A stretch of 64,000 bases of DNA from Rhizobium metallidurans (GTDB lineage Bacteria; Pseudomonadota; Alphaproteobacteria; Rhizobiales; Rhizobiaceae): the NCBI RefSeq assembly GCF_014196505.1, contig NZ_JACIDW010000008.1, forward strand, positions 112,468 to 176,467, in the 5' to 3' direction. A model generated the notes under the pieces. It worked only from the letters and a program-made list of their open reading frames with translations. It was not told the DNA's origin and ran no database searches. Shown in pieces: positions 1-9,093 of this stretch (within the stretch, counting starts at the first letter, position 1; each line of letters begins with the position of its first letter). Both the position numbers and the translations under genes were made by a program.

Positions 1-1
1 G

Positions 2-691
2 GGGCCGAATGCACGCGCGGTGCTGGAGAAGGTCACGGGCAGCGATATCTCCAACGCCGCCTTCCCCTTCGGCCGCGTCAAGACCATCGGCATCGGCGGC
101 TGCCCGGTGCGCGCGCTGCGCATCACCTATGTCGGCGAGCTCGGCTACGAGCTGCATGTGCCGATCGAATACGCCACCACGGTCTATGACGCGCTGATGG
201 CGGCGGGCAATCCGCTGCATCTCGTCAATGCCGGCTATCGCGCGATCGAAAGCTGCCGGCTGGAAAAGGGCTACCGCGCCTGGGGCTCGGACATCGGGCC
301 GGATCATACGCCGATCGAAGCCGGCCTCGGCTGGGCGGTGAAGACGAAGAAGACCACGCCGTTCCGCGGCCGCGAGGCGATCGAGCAGCAGCTAGCATCG
401 GGCGTCAAGAAGATACTCGCCTGCTTCGTGCCCGATGATTCCGACGTGGTGCTGCTCGGCCGCGAGACGATCTACCGCGACGGCAAGCGCGTGGGATGGC
501 TGTCGTCAGGCGGCTTCGGCTACACCGTGGGCAAGCCGATCGGCTACGGCTACGTGCGCAACGCCGAGGGCGTGACGGAAGATTTCGTGCTGTCGGGTCG
601 ATATGAGCTCGACGTCGCGCGGGTCAGGGTGCCGTGCCAGGTGTCGCTGACGCCGCTTTACGATCCCGAGATGGCGCGGGTGAAGGCTTAG
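2..691 (+). CDS. Dimethylglycine/sarcosine dehydrogenase-like FAD oxidoreductase, C-terminal part (5' end outside window)
   Basis: The reading frame is open from the window edge, so only about the last 230 residues are present. They form the folate-binding GcvT-type (aminomethyltransferase) half of a two-part oxidoreductase. Family blocks visible are YVGELGYELHVP (about residues 43-54 of the fragment), the RLEKGYRAWGSDIGPDHTP stretch (about 85-103) and the barrel PLYDPEMARVKA at the end. In this family an N-terminal FAD domain demethylates dimethylglycine or sarcosine and the C-terminal domain captures the one-carbon unit on tetrahydrofolate. The FAD domain is not visible, so the exact substrate is inferred. 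It converges on uxuB on the opposite strand. Confidence 0.85.
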   Translation, partial: GPNARAVLEKVTGSDISNAAFPFGRVKTIGIGGCPVRALRITYVGELGYELHVPIEYATTVYDALMAAGNPLHLVNAGYRAIESCRLEKGYRAWGSDIGPDHTPIEAGLGWAVKTKKTTPFRGREAIEQQLASGVKKILACFVPDDSDVVLLGRETIYRDGKRVGWLSSGGFGYTVGKPIGYGYVRNAEGVTEDFVLSGRYELDVARVRVPCQVSLTPLYDPEMARVKA

Positions 692-718
692 TCTAAAGCC
701 CTCACCTCACCGCTCCAA

Positions 719-2173
719 TCAGAACAGCGGCAGCTTGCTATCCTGGATCAGGATGTCGAGCTTGTTGGTCACGTCCTCCGCCCATGCGGCGTTCCCGGTG
801 AGCGCGGCCGGGAAGAGGCCGGGCAGTGTGAACAGCGCCGCGGCCACGGTGGGGCCGTTGTGGGGGACATCCACCAGCAATGCGGCGATCTCGTTGGCGC
901 GGGGGTCGCGCAACTCGTAGCTCTTGCCGTTGCGGTCGATGCCAAGCGCGTACCGCATCCAGGCGGCGACGGCGATGGCGTAGGTTTCCGCCTGGCTGCC
1001 CCCGGCCAAGGCTTCCACCGCCGGTTCCAGCAGGCGCTGCGGCAGCTTCTGGGTGCCGTCCATGGCGATCTGGTAGGTGCGGTGAGCGATCGCCTTGTTC
1101 GCAAAGCGGGCTATCAATTCGTCGGCATAGGCGTCCAGATCGATGCCGGGGACCGGGTCGAGCGTGCTGGCGGCGGCGTTCATGTGGCGGCGGGCAAGGG
1201 CCGACAGGCCGCTATCGCCCATGACATCGCGGATGAATTCATAGCCGCCGATATAACCGAGATAGGCGAGCAGCGAATGCGCGCCGTTCAGCATGCGCAG
1301 CTTCATCTTCTCATAGGCCGAGACATCCTCGACCATCAGCGCGCCGGCCTTTTCCCATTGCGGGCGGCCGTTGGCGAAGCTGTCCTCGATGACCCACTGT
1401 GTGAAGGGTTCGGTCTCGATCGCCGCAAGGTCGACGCGGCCGGTGAGCGCTTCGGCGTCACGATAGGTGGCATCGGTGCTGGCGGGCGTGATGCGGTCGA
1501 CCATGGTCGAGGGGAAAGGAACTTCACGCTCGATCCAGGCCTTCAGCTCGGCATCGACGCGGCCGGCGAAATCGAGCACGAGGCGCTTCAACACCGCGCC
1601 GTTGCTCGGAAGATTGTCACAGCTCAGCGGGGTGAACGGCGCGATGCCCCTGGCGCGGCGGCGCGCCAGGCCCTCGACGAGATAGCCAATGACGCCACGC
1701 GGGGCGTGGCGGTTGGCAAGGTCGGCGATGATATCGGCATGCTTGAGATCGAGCCCGCCGGTGGCGGCATCGAAGCCATAGGCCTTTTCAGTCACCGTCA
1801 GGCTGACGATGCGGATGGCGGGGTCTTCCAGCCGCGCCAGCAGTTCACCCGGGTCGCGGGTCGCGACGTGCGCCTTGAGGATCGGACCGATGACATGCGC
1901 GACCGTGCCTTCCGTGTCGCGCACCAGCATGGTGTAGAGGCCGTTCTGCTCGTTCAGGTGATCGGCGACATCGGCGGTGCGCAGGCTTGCGACCTCGATC
2001 CCCCAATCGCCACCGGCGAGCGCCAGCGCCGCATCGGTATAGGGCGCGAAGTGAGCGCGGAAGAAGGCGCCGGGGCCGAGATGCAGGATGCCCGGCTTCA
2101 GCTTGTCCCGGTTGAAGGCGGGAAGCTTGGCGGATGGTGCCAGGCCGGTGAGGCGCGTCAGTCGTTCGGTCAC
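719..2173 (-). CDS. uxuB: Fructuronate reductase / mannitol dehydrogenase family protein
   Basis: A 484-residue long-chain mannitol-dehydrogenase-family protein. The N-terminal NAD-binding segment (PGILHLGPGAFFRAH, about residues 27-41) and the catalytic K-N-H signature of the family (KMKLRMLNGAHS, about 288-300) are both present. The GTG start overlaps the TGA stop of uxaC as GTGA, so the two are translationally coupled; the frame also stays open upstream inside uxaC, but that part has no family similarity. Because its partner is glucuronate isomerase, the best reading is reduction of D-fructuronate to D-mannonate in hexuronate catabolism. Mannitol or arabinitol dehydrogenase activity cannot be excluded from sequence alone. 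Confidence 0.88.
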   Translation of the reverse strand: MTERLTRLTGLAPSAKLPAFNRDKLKPGILHLGPGAFFRAHFAPYTDAALALAGGDWGIEVASLRTADVADHLNEQNGLYTMLVRDTEGTVAHVIGPILKAHVATRDPGELLARLEDPAIRIVSLTVTEKAYGFDAATGGLDLKHADIIADLANRHAPRGVIGYLVEGLARRRARGIAPFTPLSCDNLPSNGAVLKRLVLDFAGRVDAELKAWIEREVPFPSTMVDRITPASTDATYRDAEALTGRVDLAAIETEPFTQWVIEDSFANGRPQWEKAGALMVEDVSAYEKMKLRMLNGAHSLLAYLGYIGGYEFIRDVMGDSGLSALARRHMNAAASTLDPVPGIDLDAYADELIARFANKAIAHRTYQIAMDGTQKLPQRLLEPAVEALAGGSQAETYAIAVAAWMRYALGIDRNGKSYELRDPRANEIAALLVDVPHNGPTVAAALFTLPGLFPAALTGNAAWAEDVTNKLDILIQDSKLPLF

Positions 2174-3585
2174 AGCTTGTAGGCCTTCTTGGCGTTGCCG
2201 TAGGAGAGATCGGCGGCGGCGATTGCCGCATCCTTGCGAGATATCCGGTGCTCGGCGGCCAGCGTCGCCAGGAAGCCGCAAACCTCGCGGCGCCAGACGT
2301 CGTGGCGGGCGGGGATGGAGAGCAGCGCGCGGGTATCGTCGTTGAAGCCGGCCATGTTGGCGAAGCCTGCCGTCTCGACCACCTGGTCGAGATAGCGGCG
2401 AATGCCGGCCGGGCTGTCGTGGAACCACCAGGGCGGGCCGATCATCAGGCAGGGCCAGTGGCCGGCCATCGGCGCCAGTTCGCGGGCGTAGGTGGTTTCG
2501 TCGAGCGTGAAGAGCAGCACGCGCAGACCCGGCGCATGGCCGTATTTCGCCAGAAGCGCCGAGAGCCCGCCGACCCAATCGGTCGGCGTCGGGATGTCGG
2601 CGCCCATGTTCGGTCCGCGCGTCTGGAAGAGTTCGCGGTCGGTGTTGCGGCGCGAGCCGGCGTGGATCTGCATGACCATGCCGTCTTCCGCCGAAAGGCC
2701 GGCCATTTCCGTCAGCATCTGGCCACGGAAGAGCTCGGCCTCGCCGGCCTCTAGCGTGCCCCTGTGCGCCCGGTCGAGCAGCCGCTGCTTGTCGGAATGC
2801 GGGAGATCGGCGGTGAAAGCGGTGGGGACGCCGTGGTCGGTGGCGGTGGCGCCGAACTGGCGGAAATAGGCGCGGCGCTTACGGTGTGCGTCGATCAGGC
2901 CATCCCAGCTCGCGACGTCGCAACCGGTGAGTTCGCCGAGCTTGACGAGATTTTCGCGGAAGCCGACGGCATCGGGATCGGTGACGCCATCGGGGCGATA
3001 GGTGGTGCGAACACGGCCGATCCAGCCATCCTCGGCCATCTTCCGGTGGTGCGGGAGCTGATCGAGCGCGCCTTCGGTGGTGGCGATGGTCTCGATACCG
3101 AAGCGCTTGTGCAGCGCGCGCGGACGGAATTCCGGCAGGGCCAGTTGCGCGTTGATGTGGTCGTAGAGCGCGTCGGCGTTTTCAGGCGTCAGCGGCTCCT
3201 CGCAGCCGAGCACGGCCGACATGGCGTGATCGACCCAGAGGCTCGACGGGGTTCCCCGGAAGAGATGATAATGCGCCGCGAAGGTGCGCCAGATGGCGCG
3301 GCCAGACGAGACGGGCTTGCCGTCGAGGCGGGGAACGCCGAGATCGTCGAGCTTGACGCCGACGCTGTGCAACATGCGGAAGAGATAGTGATCCGGAATG
3401 ACGAGCAGCGAGGCGGCATCCTCGAAGGGCCTGTCGTCGGCGAACCAGGCGGGTTCGGTGTGCCCGTGCGGACTGACGATCGGGAGCGCGCTTACGCTCT
3501 CGTAAAGCTCGCGCGCGATTGATCGCGTTGCCGGATCGGCGGGAAAGAGCCGGTCCGGATGCAGAAATCCATTGCCAACATCCAT
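2170..3585 (-). CDS. uxaC: Glucuronate isomerase
   Basis: A 471-residue protein of the amidohydrolase-like uronate isomerase family, which converts D-glucuronate to D-fructuronate (and galacturonate to tagaturonate) in the cytoplasm. Family features include the metal-binding PHGHTE motif (H40 and H42) near the N-terminus, the PDHYLFRML block after it and the QIHAGSRRNTD block in the C-terminal half. Length matches the usual 465-475 residues. The ATG is preceded by a clear GGGAGGAA ribosome site. It is the first gene of a two-gene operon with uxuB. No uronate regulator or mannonate dehydratase lies in the window. Confidence 0.95.
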   Translation of the reverse strand: MDVGNGFLHPDRLFPADPATRSIARELYESVSALPIVSPHGHTEPAWFADDRPFEDAASLLVIPDHYLFRMLHSVGVKLDDLGVPRLDGKPVSSGRAIWRTFAAHYHLFRGTPSSLWVDHAMSAVLGCEEPLTPENADALYDHINAQLALPEFRPRALHKRFGIETIATTEGALDQLPHHRKMAEDGWIGRVRTTYRPDGVTDPDAVGFRENLVKLGELTGCDVASWDGLIDAHRKRRAYFRQFGATATDHGVPTAFTADLPHSDKQRLLDRAHRGTLEAGEAELFRGQMLTEMAGLSAEDGMVMQIHAGSRRNTDRELFQTRGPNMGADIPTPTDWVGGLSALLAKYGHAPGLRVLLFTLDETTYARELAPMAGHWPCLMIGPPWWFHDSPAGIRRYLDQVVETAGFANMAGFNDDTRALLSIPARHDVWRREVCGFLATLAAEHRISRKDAAIAAADLSYGNAKKAYKL

Positions 3586-3649
3586 CAGTATTCCTCCCTG
3601 GTCCCTACCGGCCTAGCGCACAAAAAAAGACGCGGCAAGGGCTTTTAGT

Positions 3650-3672
3650 AACCAAACGGTTCACTTTGTGAA
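3650..3672. promoter_or_regulatory. Two adjoining small palindromes upstream of uxaC (possible operator)
   Basis: Between the divergent uxaC and slyX starts lie AACCAAACGGTT, an imperfect dyad at 3650-3661, and TTCACTTTGTGAA, a perfect 5-bp inverted repeat with a 3-base spacer at 3660-3672. Sites of this shape are typical for LacI- or GntR-family repressors that control uronate genes. No binding regulator is encoded nearby, so the role is inference. Confidence 0.3.
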
Positions 3673-3778
3673 TCGGCGGCGGTGCCTCTCGAAACGGTTG
3701 ACCTTGCGGCCTATTTCCGCTTTGGAGAGCGCAATCACAGGACCGGTTCATATGGCCGGTCGTGGCAAGGAGAGCCCG

Positions 3779-3988
3779 ATGCCGGATCAGACCGATCGTA
3801 TCACCCAACTCGAGGAAACCGTCGCCCATCAGGCCAAGACGATCGAGGAACTGTCCGACCAGCTGACGGAACAGTGGAAGGTGGTCGAGCAGACGCGCGC
3901 CAAGCTGGACCGGCTGACCGAGCGCTTTCTCTCGCTCGAGGAACAATCGCTGGAAGCGCCGTCGATCACAAGGCCGCCGCACTACTGA
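3779..3988 (+). CDS. slyX: SlyX family protein
   Basis: A 69-residue, highly charged protein. Heptad-like spacing of I, L and V from about residue 6 to 50 predicts a continuous coiled coil, and the C-terminus ends in the PPHY tail typical of SlyX proteins. The length agrees with the family (about 70). The ATG chosen has an AAGGAG ribosome site 4-8 bases upstream; the frame is open further upstream but without family similarity. SlyX proteins are widespread in proteobacteria, and their molecular function is not established. It is divergent from uxaC and 114 bases ahead of the PACE transporter gene. Confidence 0.85.
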   Translation: MPDQTDRITQLEETVAHQAKTIEELSDQLTEQWKVVEQTRAKLDRLTERFLSLEEQSLEAPSITRPPHY

Positions 3989-4102
3989 TTGTCGCCATCT
4001 TGCCCTTCGCGGGCGAAATCCCTATATCGGAGCTCGAGAGGACGACCTCCCCCTTCTGGGCAAAAACTCGGGACGACCCGACCTATCCCACAGGGGTTAT
4101 CC

Positions 4103-4549
4103 ATGCGATCCACATCCGACCGTATCCGTCACGCCATCAGTTTCGAAATCATCGGCCTTGCCCTGGTCACGCCACTCGGCGCGCTGGCGTTCGGCATGCC
4201 TCTCGCCGATGTCGGCGTGGTCGGCGTTGCCGGCGCCACGCTCGCGACGGGCTGGAACTATCTCTACAATCTCGGCTTCGACCATGCGATGCAGCGCCTG
4301 ACCGGCGGCACGAGGAAGAGCCTTGCCGTTCGCGTCCTGCATGCCGTCCTGTTCGAGGGTGGCCTGCTTCTGGCGCTCCTGCCGCTGATCGCCTGGTATC
4401 TCGACGTCAGCCTTCTGGAGGCCTTCCTGATGGACGTGTCCTTCGCGCTCTTCTATCTGGTCTACACCTTCGTCTTCAACTGGGCCTACGACCGGATCTT
4501 CCCGCTGCCGGACTGGCAGGGGAAGACGTCTGACGCGATGCGCGGCTGA
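4103..4549 (+). CDS. PACE family efflux transporter (AceI-like)
   Basis: A 148-residue inner-membrane protein with four predicted transmembrane segments arranged as two similar halves, as in proteobacterial antimicrobial compound efflux (PACE) pumps. Hallmarks visible are R-x2-H-x3-FE with the essential glutamate at E15, WNYLYNLGFD at 51-60, the second-half R-x2-HA-x2-FE (R77, H80, E85) and NWAYD at 126-130. Family members export chlorhexidine, acriflavine or short diamines by proton antiport; the physiological substrate here is unknown. ATG start with an AGGGG site upstream. It appears monocistronic. Confidence 0.88.
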   Translation: MRSTSDRIRHAISFEIIGLALVTPLGALAFGMPLADVGVVGVAGATLATGWNYLYNLGFDHAMQRLTGGTRKSLAVRVLHAVLFEGGLLLALLPLIAWYLDVSLLEAFLMDVSFALFYLVYTFVFNWAYDRIFPLPDWQGKTSDAMRG

Positions 4550-4643
4550 TCGTCTTCATGCGGCGCCAAATGGCGCGGTTTGCGATTGCGGCTTTCGGGT
4601 CTATATAGCGCCAGAACATCATTGCTCAGCGAAAGACGACAGC

Positions 4644-5270
4644 ATGGCCGCGACGATCCGTTACCACGAAGGCGATATTCCGGCGGCCGTCGCCGCCCGT
4701 TACACCGGCGCCGTCGCGATCGACACCGAAACGCTGGGGCTGGTGCCGCGCCGCGACCGGCTGTGCGTCGTTCAGCTTTCATCGGGAGACGGCACGGCCG
4801 ACGTCATCCGCATCGCCGCCGGGCAGACCGAAGCGCCGAACCTGGTGGCGCTTCTGGCCGATCCGACGCACCAGAAGATCTTCCATTACGGTCGATTCGA
4901 TATCGCGGTTCTCTTCCACACATTCGGCGTGACGACGCAGCCGGTGTTCTGCACCAAGATCGCCTCGCGCCTCTGCCGCACCTATACCGACCGCCATGGA
5001 CTGAAGGACAATCTCAAGGAGATGCTCGAGGTCGACGTCTCCAAGGCACAACAATCGTCCGACTGGGGTGCCGAGACGCTGTCGCAGGCGCAGCTCGAAT
5101 ATGCGGCCTCGGATGTGCTCCATCTGCATGCGCTGCGCGACAAGCTCACGCATCGCCTTATCCGCGACGGGCGCTTCGAGCATGCGACGGCCTGCTTCGA
5201 ATTCCTGCCAACCCGCGCCAAGCTCGATCTTCTCGGCTGGGAAGAGACGGATATTTTCGCGCACAGCTGA
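4644..5270 (+). CDS. Ribonuclease D-like 3'-5' exonuclease (single DEDDy domain)
   Basis: A 208-residue protein made only of the DEDDy exonuclease domain. The four acidic residues and tyrosine are visible: D27 and E29 in IDTETLG, D86 in FHYGRFD, and Y153/D157 in YAASDV. Classical RNase D is about 370 residues with one or two HRDC domains; these are absent here, which is the usual short form in alphaproteobacteria. The likely role is trimming of tRNA or other structured RNA 3' ends. ATG start, monocistronic, with about 94 bases of leader after the PACE gene. Confidence 0.88.
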   Translation: MAATIRYHEGDIPAAVAARYTGAVAIDTETLGLVPRRDRLCVVQLSSGDGTADVIRIAAGQTEAPNLVALLADPTHQKIFHYGRFDIAVLFHTFGVTTQPVFCTKIASRLCRTYTDRHGLKDNLKEMLEVDVSKAQQSSDWGAETLSQAQLEYAASDVLHLHALRDKLTHRLIRDGRFEHATACFEFLPTRAKLDLLGWEETDIFAHS

Positions 5271-5499
5271 GGCGTGCTTTCCAGCTTCCCGCGACGGAAG
5301 CCGTCATGCCCCGGCACGCACCGAATGATTAGTGCTTCGTTAACGGTGAATCACTAGGATACGCATTAACTTCTAAGCATTCCGCGGCGCGATGGAGCGC
5401 CCTCCGGGTCCGTCAGTCGGGCGGAGAATGCCAACAGCCCGATGAACGCGGCTTTCTTGTAACCTGCTTTATCGCATTTTACGAAAGAGGAAGCATGCC

Positions 5500-7128
5500 A
5501 TGTTGACTCCCGTTCGTGCAGCATCAAGTTCAAGCTTTCCCTCGCAGGGGTCGCCCTCGGCGCTCGATGCCAGCGACATCGTGCGCGGCTCGACCGCGAT
5601 CGCGCCCGTCAACCAGGTCGAGAGCCCGGACCTGACGTCCGGCGCCACCGCCAAGCTCAACATCCTGCTGCTTGCCGTCCGGGCCCGCATGGTCGAGGCA
5701 TTGCTCAACGTGCTGACCGCCACGGGACAGGCGATGTCCCAGCCGCGCGACGCCGACGAGCCGGATCTCGTCTTCGCATCGCGGCTGGCCGAAGCGATCC
5801 AGAAGCTGCCGGCCGCCAAGATCGAGATCATCGAGCGCCAGCTGGCGGCCAAGGGATACACGATACCGCTGCGCCTGCTTGCCGAGGCCCTGCAGAACCC
5901 GGCCGGACCGGCCGCGACGCGCATCGCCGCCTATCTCGAAACGATCGGCTCCAGGGATCGCGATCTCGCGACGCGCGCCGTTCTCAAATCCTACAGCCAG
6001 AACGACGGCTCGCCGGCGCGCGCCGAACAGCGGCCGGAGATAAGCCTGCATCGCGATACGGTCACATCGCCTGCGCCCCGCGCGACGACAGCGGCTTCGG
6101 AGGCCGGCGGACCAAGAAACGCGGCGATGTCGGCGGCAGACGAGGCCGCCGACCGCAAGAGCGAAGTGACCGCGCAGGCCACCGTCGCCGACGAGGCCGC
6201 CCCGGCCCCGTCAGCCGAACGGGCGGAGCCGAAAGCAGCGATGGCCGCCGCAAGCGTCGCGCGCTCGACGGAAGAAGCCGTGGAAGCGCCTGTTGCAGCG
6301 GCCGAAGCGGAGGCATCGGCTCCCGTAGCCGAAGCCGAGACAGGCGAGGTTATGGCGGAACCGGCAGTCACGGGCGACACCAGGGCCGATCCGATCATCC
6401 CGAAGACCTGGGTCGGTATTCCGGCTTCGCTGTCGAAGGACGAGACCGACATGATCGTCGTCATCATCCGCGATCAGCAGACGGAGGTTCTGATCGAGGC
6501 GACCGAGGTGGAGCCGGCGGTCGATATCGACGTGCTGCTGGACGATACGCTGATCGCCGACATCCCCGACAATCTGAAGCGCCCCGCCGAGCAAATGCTG
6601 CTGGCGAACGGGCTCGCCAAGCCGGTGGCGGCGCAGACCGCGCCCTCGCCGCTGGAGGCCGCGGCGGCACAGGCGGCGGCGAGACAGCCCGAAGAGACGG
6701 ATGGCAACGCGCCATCATCAGCGGCGCGGCAGATGATCGAAGCAACCTACGCGCCCGTTCTGATGAAGATCGTCGAGGGCGTGCCCTATGCGCCGCAGCC
6801 CTACAACTTCGCCAAGGACGAGGCTGATGACGCCGGTTCGCGCGAGATGAACCGCCAGGACCACAACGGCAACATCGATCAGGGCGACGAGAAAAGCGAC
6901 GACCAGGACGGCGCGGACGAGGCGGAGACGCCCGAAGAGCAGGCTTTGGCGGCCGGTGACGACAGCGACGAAGCGGCATTCATGGCCGCGCAGCAATCCG
7001 CGATAGCGGCACCCGTGCTTGACGAAGAGGGCGCGCCCATCCTGATGCTGCCGGGTCCCGGCCTGCCGATGGCGCCGGCGAGCGATGAGGCCTATGCGCG
7101 CTACCGGCGCATGGTCGGCTGGGAATAG
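5500..7128 (+). CDS. Large acidic, alanine-rich hypothetical protein
   Basis: A 542-residue protein I do not recognise. The first 170 residues look folded, with amphipathic helices around residues 47-75 and 90-165. Residues about 180-300 are a low-complexity Ala/Glu/Pro linker. A second more ordered part (about 310-370) contains a hydrophobic strand (DMIVVIIRDQQTEVLIEATEVE). The C-terminal 100 residues are very acidic (Asp/Glu/Gln runs) and end in ARYRRMVGWE. No signal peptide or membrane segment is seen, so it is probably cytoplasmic. The ATG at 5500 follows AGAGGAAG; a closer ATG at 5495 stops after three codons. It ends at a strong shared terminator with rpsA. Confidence 0.7.
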   Translation: MLTPVRAASSSSFPSQGSPSALDASDIVRGSTAIAPVNQVESPDLTSGATAKLNILLLAVRARMVEALLNVLTATGQAMSQPRDADEPDLVFASRLAEAIQKLPAAKIEIIERQLAAKGYTIPLRLLAEALQNPAGPAATRIAAYLETIGSRDRDLATRAVLKSYSQNDGSPARAEQRPEISLHRDTVTSPAPRATTAASEAGGPRNAAMSAADEAADRKSEVTAQATVADEAAPAPSAERAEPKAAMAAASVARSTEEAVEAPVAAAEAEASAPVAEAETGEVMAEPAVTGDTRADPIIPKTWVGIPASLSKDETDMIVVIIRDQQTEVLIEATEVEPAVDIDVLLDDTLIADIPDNLKRPAEQMLLANGLAKPVAAQTAPSPLEAAAAQAAARQPEETDGNAPSSAARQMIEATYAPVLMKIVEGVPYAPQPYNFAKDEADDAGSREMNRQDHNGNIDQGDEKSDDQDGADEAETPEEQALAAGDDSDEAAFMAAQQSAIAAPVLDEEGAPILMLPGPGLPMAPASDEAYARYRRMVGWE

Positions 7129-7164
7129 CCCGGCTTTCGACCTCCTCCCAAGGGACCGAAAACG

Positions 7165-7198
7165 AAAGAACCCGCCGGATCGCTCCGGCGGGTTCTTT
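7165..7198. terminator. Bidirectional intrinsic terminator between the acidic protein gene and rpsA
   Basis: A perfect 15-bp stem (7165-7179 with 7184-7198) with a TCGC tetraloop. A-rich on one flank and T-rich on the other, so it can end transcription from both converging genes. Confidence 0.9.
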
Positions 7199-7224
7199 TG
7201 TTCTTCAAGCCTGACGGCTGGCGA

Positions 7225-8925
7225 TTATTCGCCGCGGTTCTTCAGAGCCGCGCCGAGGATGTCGCCGAGCGAAGCGCCAGAGTCGGACGAACCGAACTGA
7301 GCAACGGCTTCCTTCTCTTCAGCGATTTCCAGAGCCTTGATCGAAAGCATGACCTTGCGGTCCTTCTTCGAGAAGTTGGTGACGCGAGCGTCAACCGTCT
7401 GGCCAACCGAGAAGCGCTCCGGACGCTGGTCGTCGCGATCGCGAGCGAGGTCAGCGCGGCGGATGAACGAGGTGATGTCTTCGTGGTCGACGAGCTTCAC
7501 TTCGATGCCACCGTCGTTGACGGCGATGACTTCAGCCGAAACAACAGCGTTCTTGCGCAGGTCGCCGGAAGCGGCTGCTTCGCCGACCGCATCCTTGCCG
7601 AGCTGCTTGATGCCGAGCGAGATGCGCTCCTTCTCGACGTCCACATCGAGAACGACAGCCTTGACGACGTCGCCCTTGTTGTATTCCTCGATGACCTGTT
7701 CGCCCGGACGGTTCCAGTCGAGGTCGGAGAGGTGCACCATGCCGTCAACATCGCCGTCGAGGCCGATGAACAGGCCGAATTCGGTCTTGTTCTTGACTTC
7801 GCCTTCGACTTCAGTGCCGGCCGGATGGTTGCGAGCGAATGCCGCCCACGGATTTTCCAGGGTCTGCTTGAGGCCGAGCGAAATACGACGCTTGGACGGA
7901 TCGACTTCGAGAACGACGACTTCGACTTCCTGGCTCGTGGACAGGATCTTGCCGGGGTGTACGTTCTTCTTGGTCCAGGACATTTCCGAGATGTGGATCA
8001 GGCCTTCGATGCCCGGCTCCAGCTCGACGAACGCACCGTAGTCGGTGATGTTCGTGACGGTACCGGAGATCTTCTTGCCTTCCGGATACTTGGCCTGGAT
8101 GCCATCCCACGGATCCGACTCGAGCTGCTTCATGCCGAGCGAGATGCGGTGGGTTTCCTGGTTGATGCGGATGATCTGAACCTTGACCTGCTGGCCAATG
8201 GACAGGATTTCCGACGGATGGTTCACACGGCGCCATGCCATGTCGGTGACGTGCAGCAGGCCGTCGATGCCGCCGAGGTCAACGAACGCACCGTAATCGG
8301 TGATGTTCTTGACGACGCCGTCAACAACCTGGCCTTCTTCGAGGTTCTGAACGATTTCAGAACGCTGCTCGGCACGGGATTCTTCCAGAACCGTACGACG
8401 CGATACGACGATGTTGCCGCGACGCTTGTCCATCTTGAGGATTTCGAAGGGCTGCGGGTTGTGCATCAGCGGGGTAACGTCGCGGATCGGACGGATGTCG
8501 ACCTGCGAACGCGGCAGGAAGGCAATCGCGCCGTCGAGGTCAACCGTGAAGCCGCCCTTGACCTGGTTGAAGATAACGCCTTCAACGCGCTCACCAGCTT
8601 CGAACTTGGCTTCGAGCTTGACCCAGCTCTCTTCGCGGCGAGCCTTTTCGCGCGACAGAACAGCTTCGCCGAGAGCGTTTTCGATGCGCTCAACGTAAAC
8701 TTCGACTTCGTCGCCGACCTTGAGCGTGCCGTCCTTGGCCTTGGCGCCGAATTCCTTGAGCAGAATGCGACCTTCGACCTTGAGGCCAACGTCGACAACG
8801 GCGGAGTCCTTCTCGATTGCCGTTACGATACCCTTGGTTACATAGCCTTCAGCCAGATCGTTCTTGGCAAAGGATTCTTCCAGAAGGGCCGCGAAATCTT
8901 CGCGAGAGGGAGTAGCTACTGACAT
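7225..8925 (-). CDS. rpsA: 30S ribosomal protein S1
   Basis: A 566-residue protein with six S1 RNA-binding repeats (about residues 25-90, 108-175, 193-262, 277-347, 364-434 and 451-520), the third to sixth carrying the typical NITDYGAFV / TEFGLFI strands. S1 binds mRNA on the 30S subunit and helps unfold structured leaders. The ATG at 8925 has an AGGAGAT site; the frame is open upstream but not conserved. It lies downstream of cmk on the same strand with a 168-base gap, an arrangement conserved in alphaproteobacteria. Confidence 0.98.
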   Translation of the reverse strand: MSVATPSREDFAALLEESFAKNDLAEGYVTKGIVTAIEKDSAVVDVGLKVEGRILLKEFGAKAKDGTLKVGDEVEVYVERIENALGEAVLSREKARREESWVKLEAKFEAGERVEGVIFNQVKGGFTVDLDGAIAFLPRSQVDIRPIRDVTPLMHNPQPFEILKMDKRRGNIVVSRRTVLEESRAEQRSEIVQNLEEGQVVDGVVKNITDYGAFVDLGGIDGLLHVTDMAWRRVNHPSEILSIGQQVKVQIIRINQETHRISLGMKQLESDPWDGIQAKYPEGKKISGTVTNITDYGAFVELEPGIEGLIHISEMSWTKKNVHPGKILSTSQEVEVVVLEVDPSKRRISLGLKQTLENPWAAFARNHPAGTEVEGEVKNKTEFGLFIGLDGDVDGMVHLSDLDWNRPGEQVIEEYNKGDVVKAVVLDVDVEKERISLGIKQLGKDAVGEAAASGDLRKNAVVSAEVIAVNDGGIEVKLVDHEDITSFIRRADLARDRDDQRPERFSVGQTVDARVTNFSKKDRKVMLSIKALEIAEEKEAVAQFGSSDSGASLGDILGAALKNRGE

Positions 8926-9093
8926 GAAATCTCCTGCGTGTCCGAATCTTTGGACACGTATGCGCCGGTTGGTTCGCGTTGAATGAGCCTGATCCCCGTC
9001 CGCCCTCTCTTCGAAGGCAATCCGGCGCTTGGACGGAATTTCAGGCTGTCGTTCAAGGCGGTCAGGGCAAAGCCTGGCGGAACGCCTCAAATC

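Noticed and set aside
860..2182. 440-codon plus-strand frame opposite uxuB
   Set aside because: Antisense shadow in high-GC DNA; uxuB on the other strand has full family motifs.
5340..5369. Two TTAA boxes resembling a CtrA site upstream of the 542-residue protein gene
   Set aside because: Spacing between the boxes is 22 bases rather than the 7 of a CtrA site.
7198..8922. Long plus-strand open frame opposite rpsA
   Set aside because: Antisense shadow of the S1 repeats; no ribosome site or family match.
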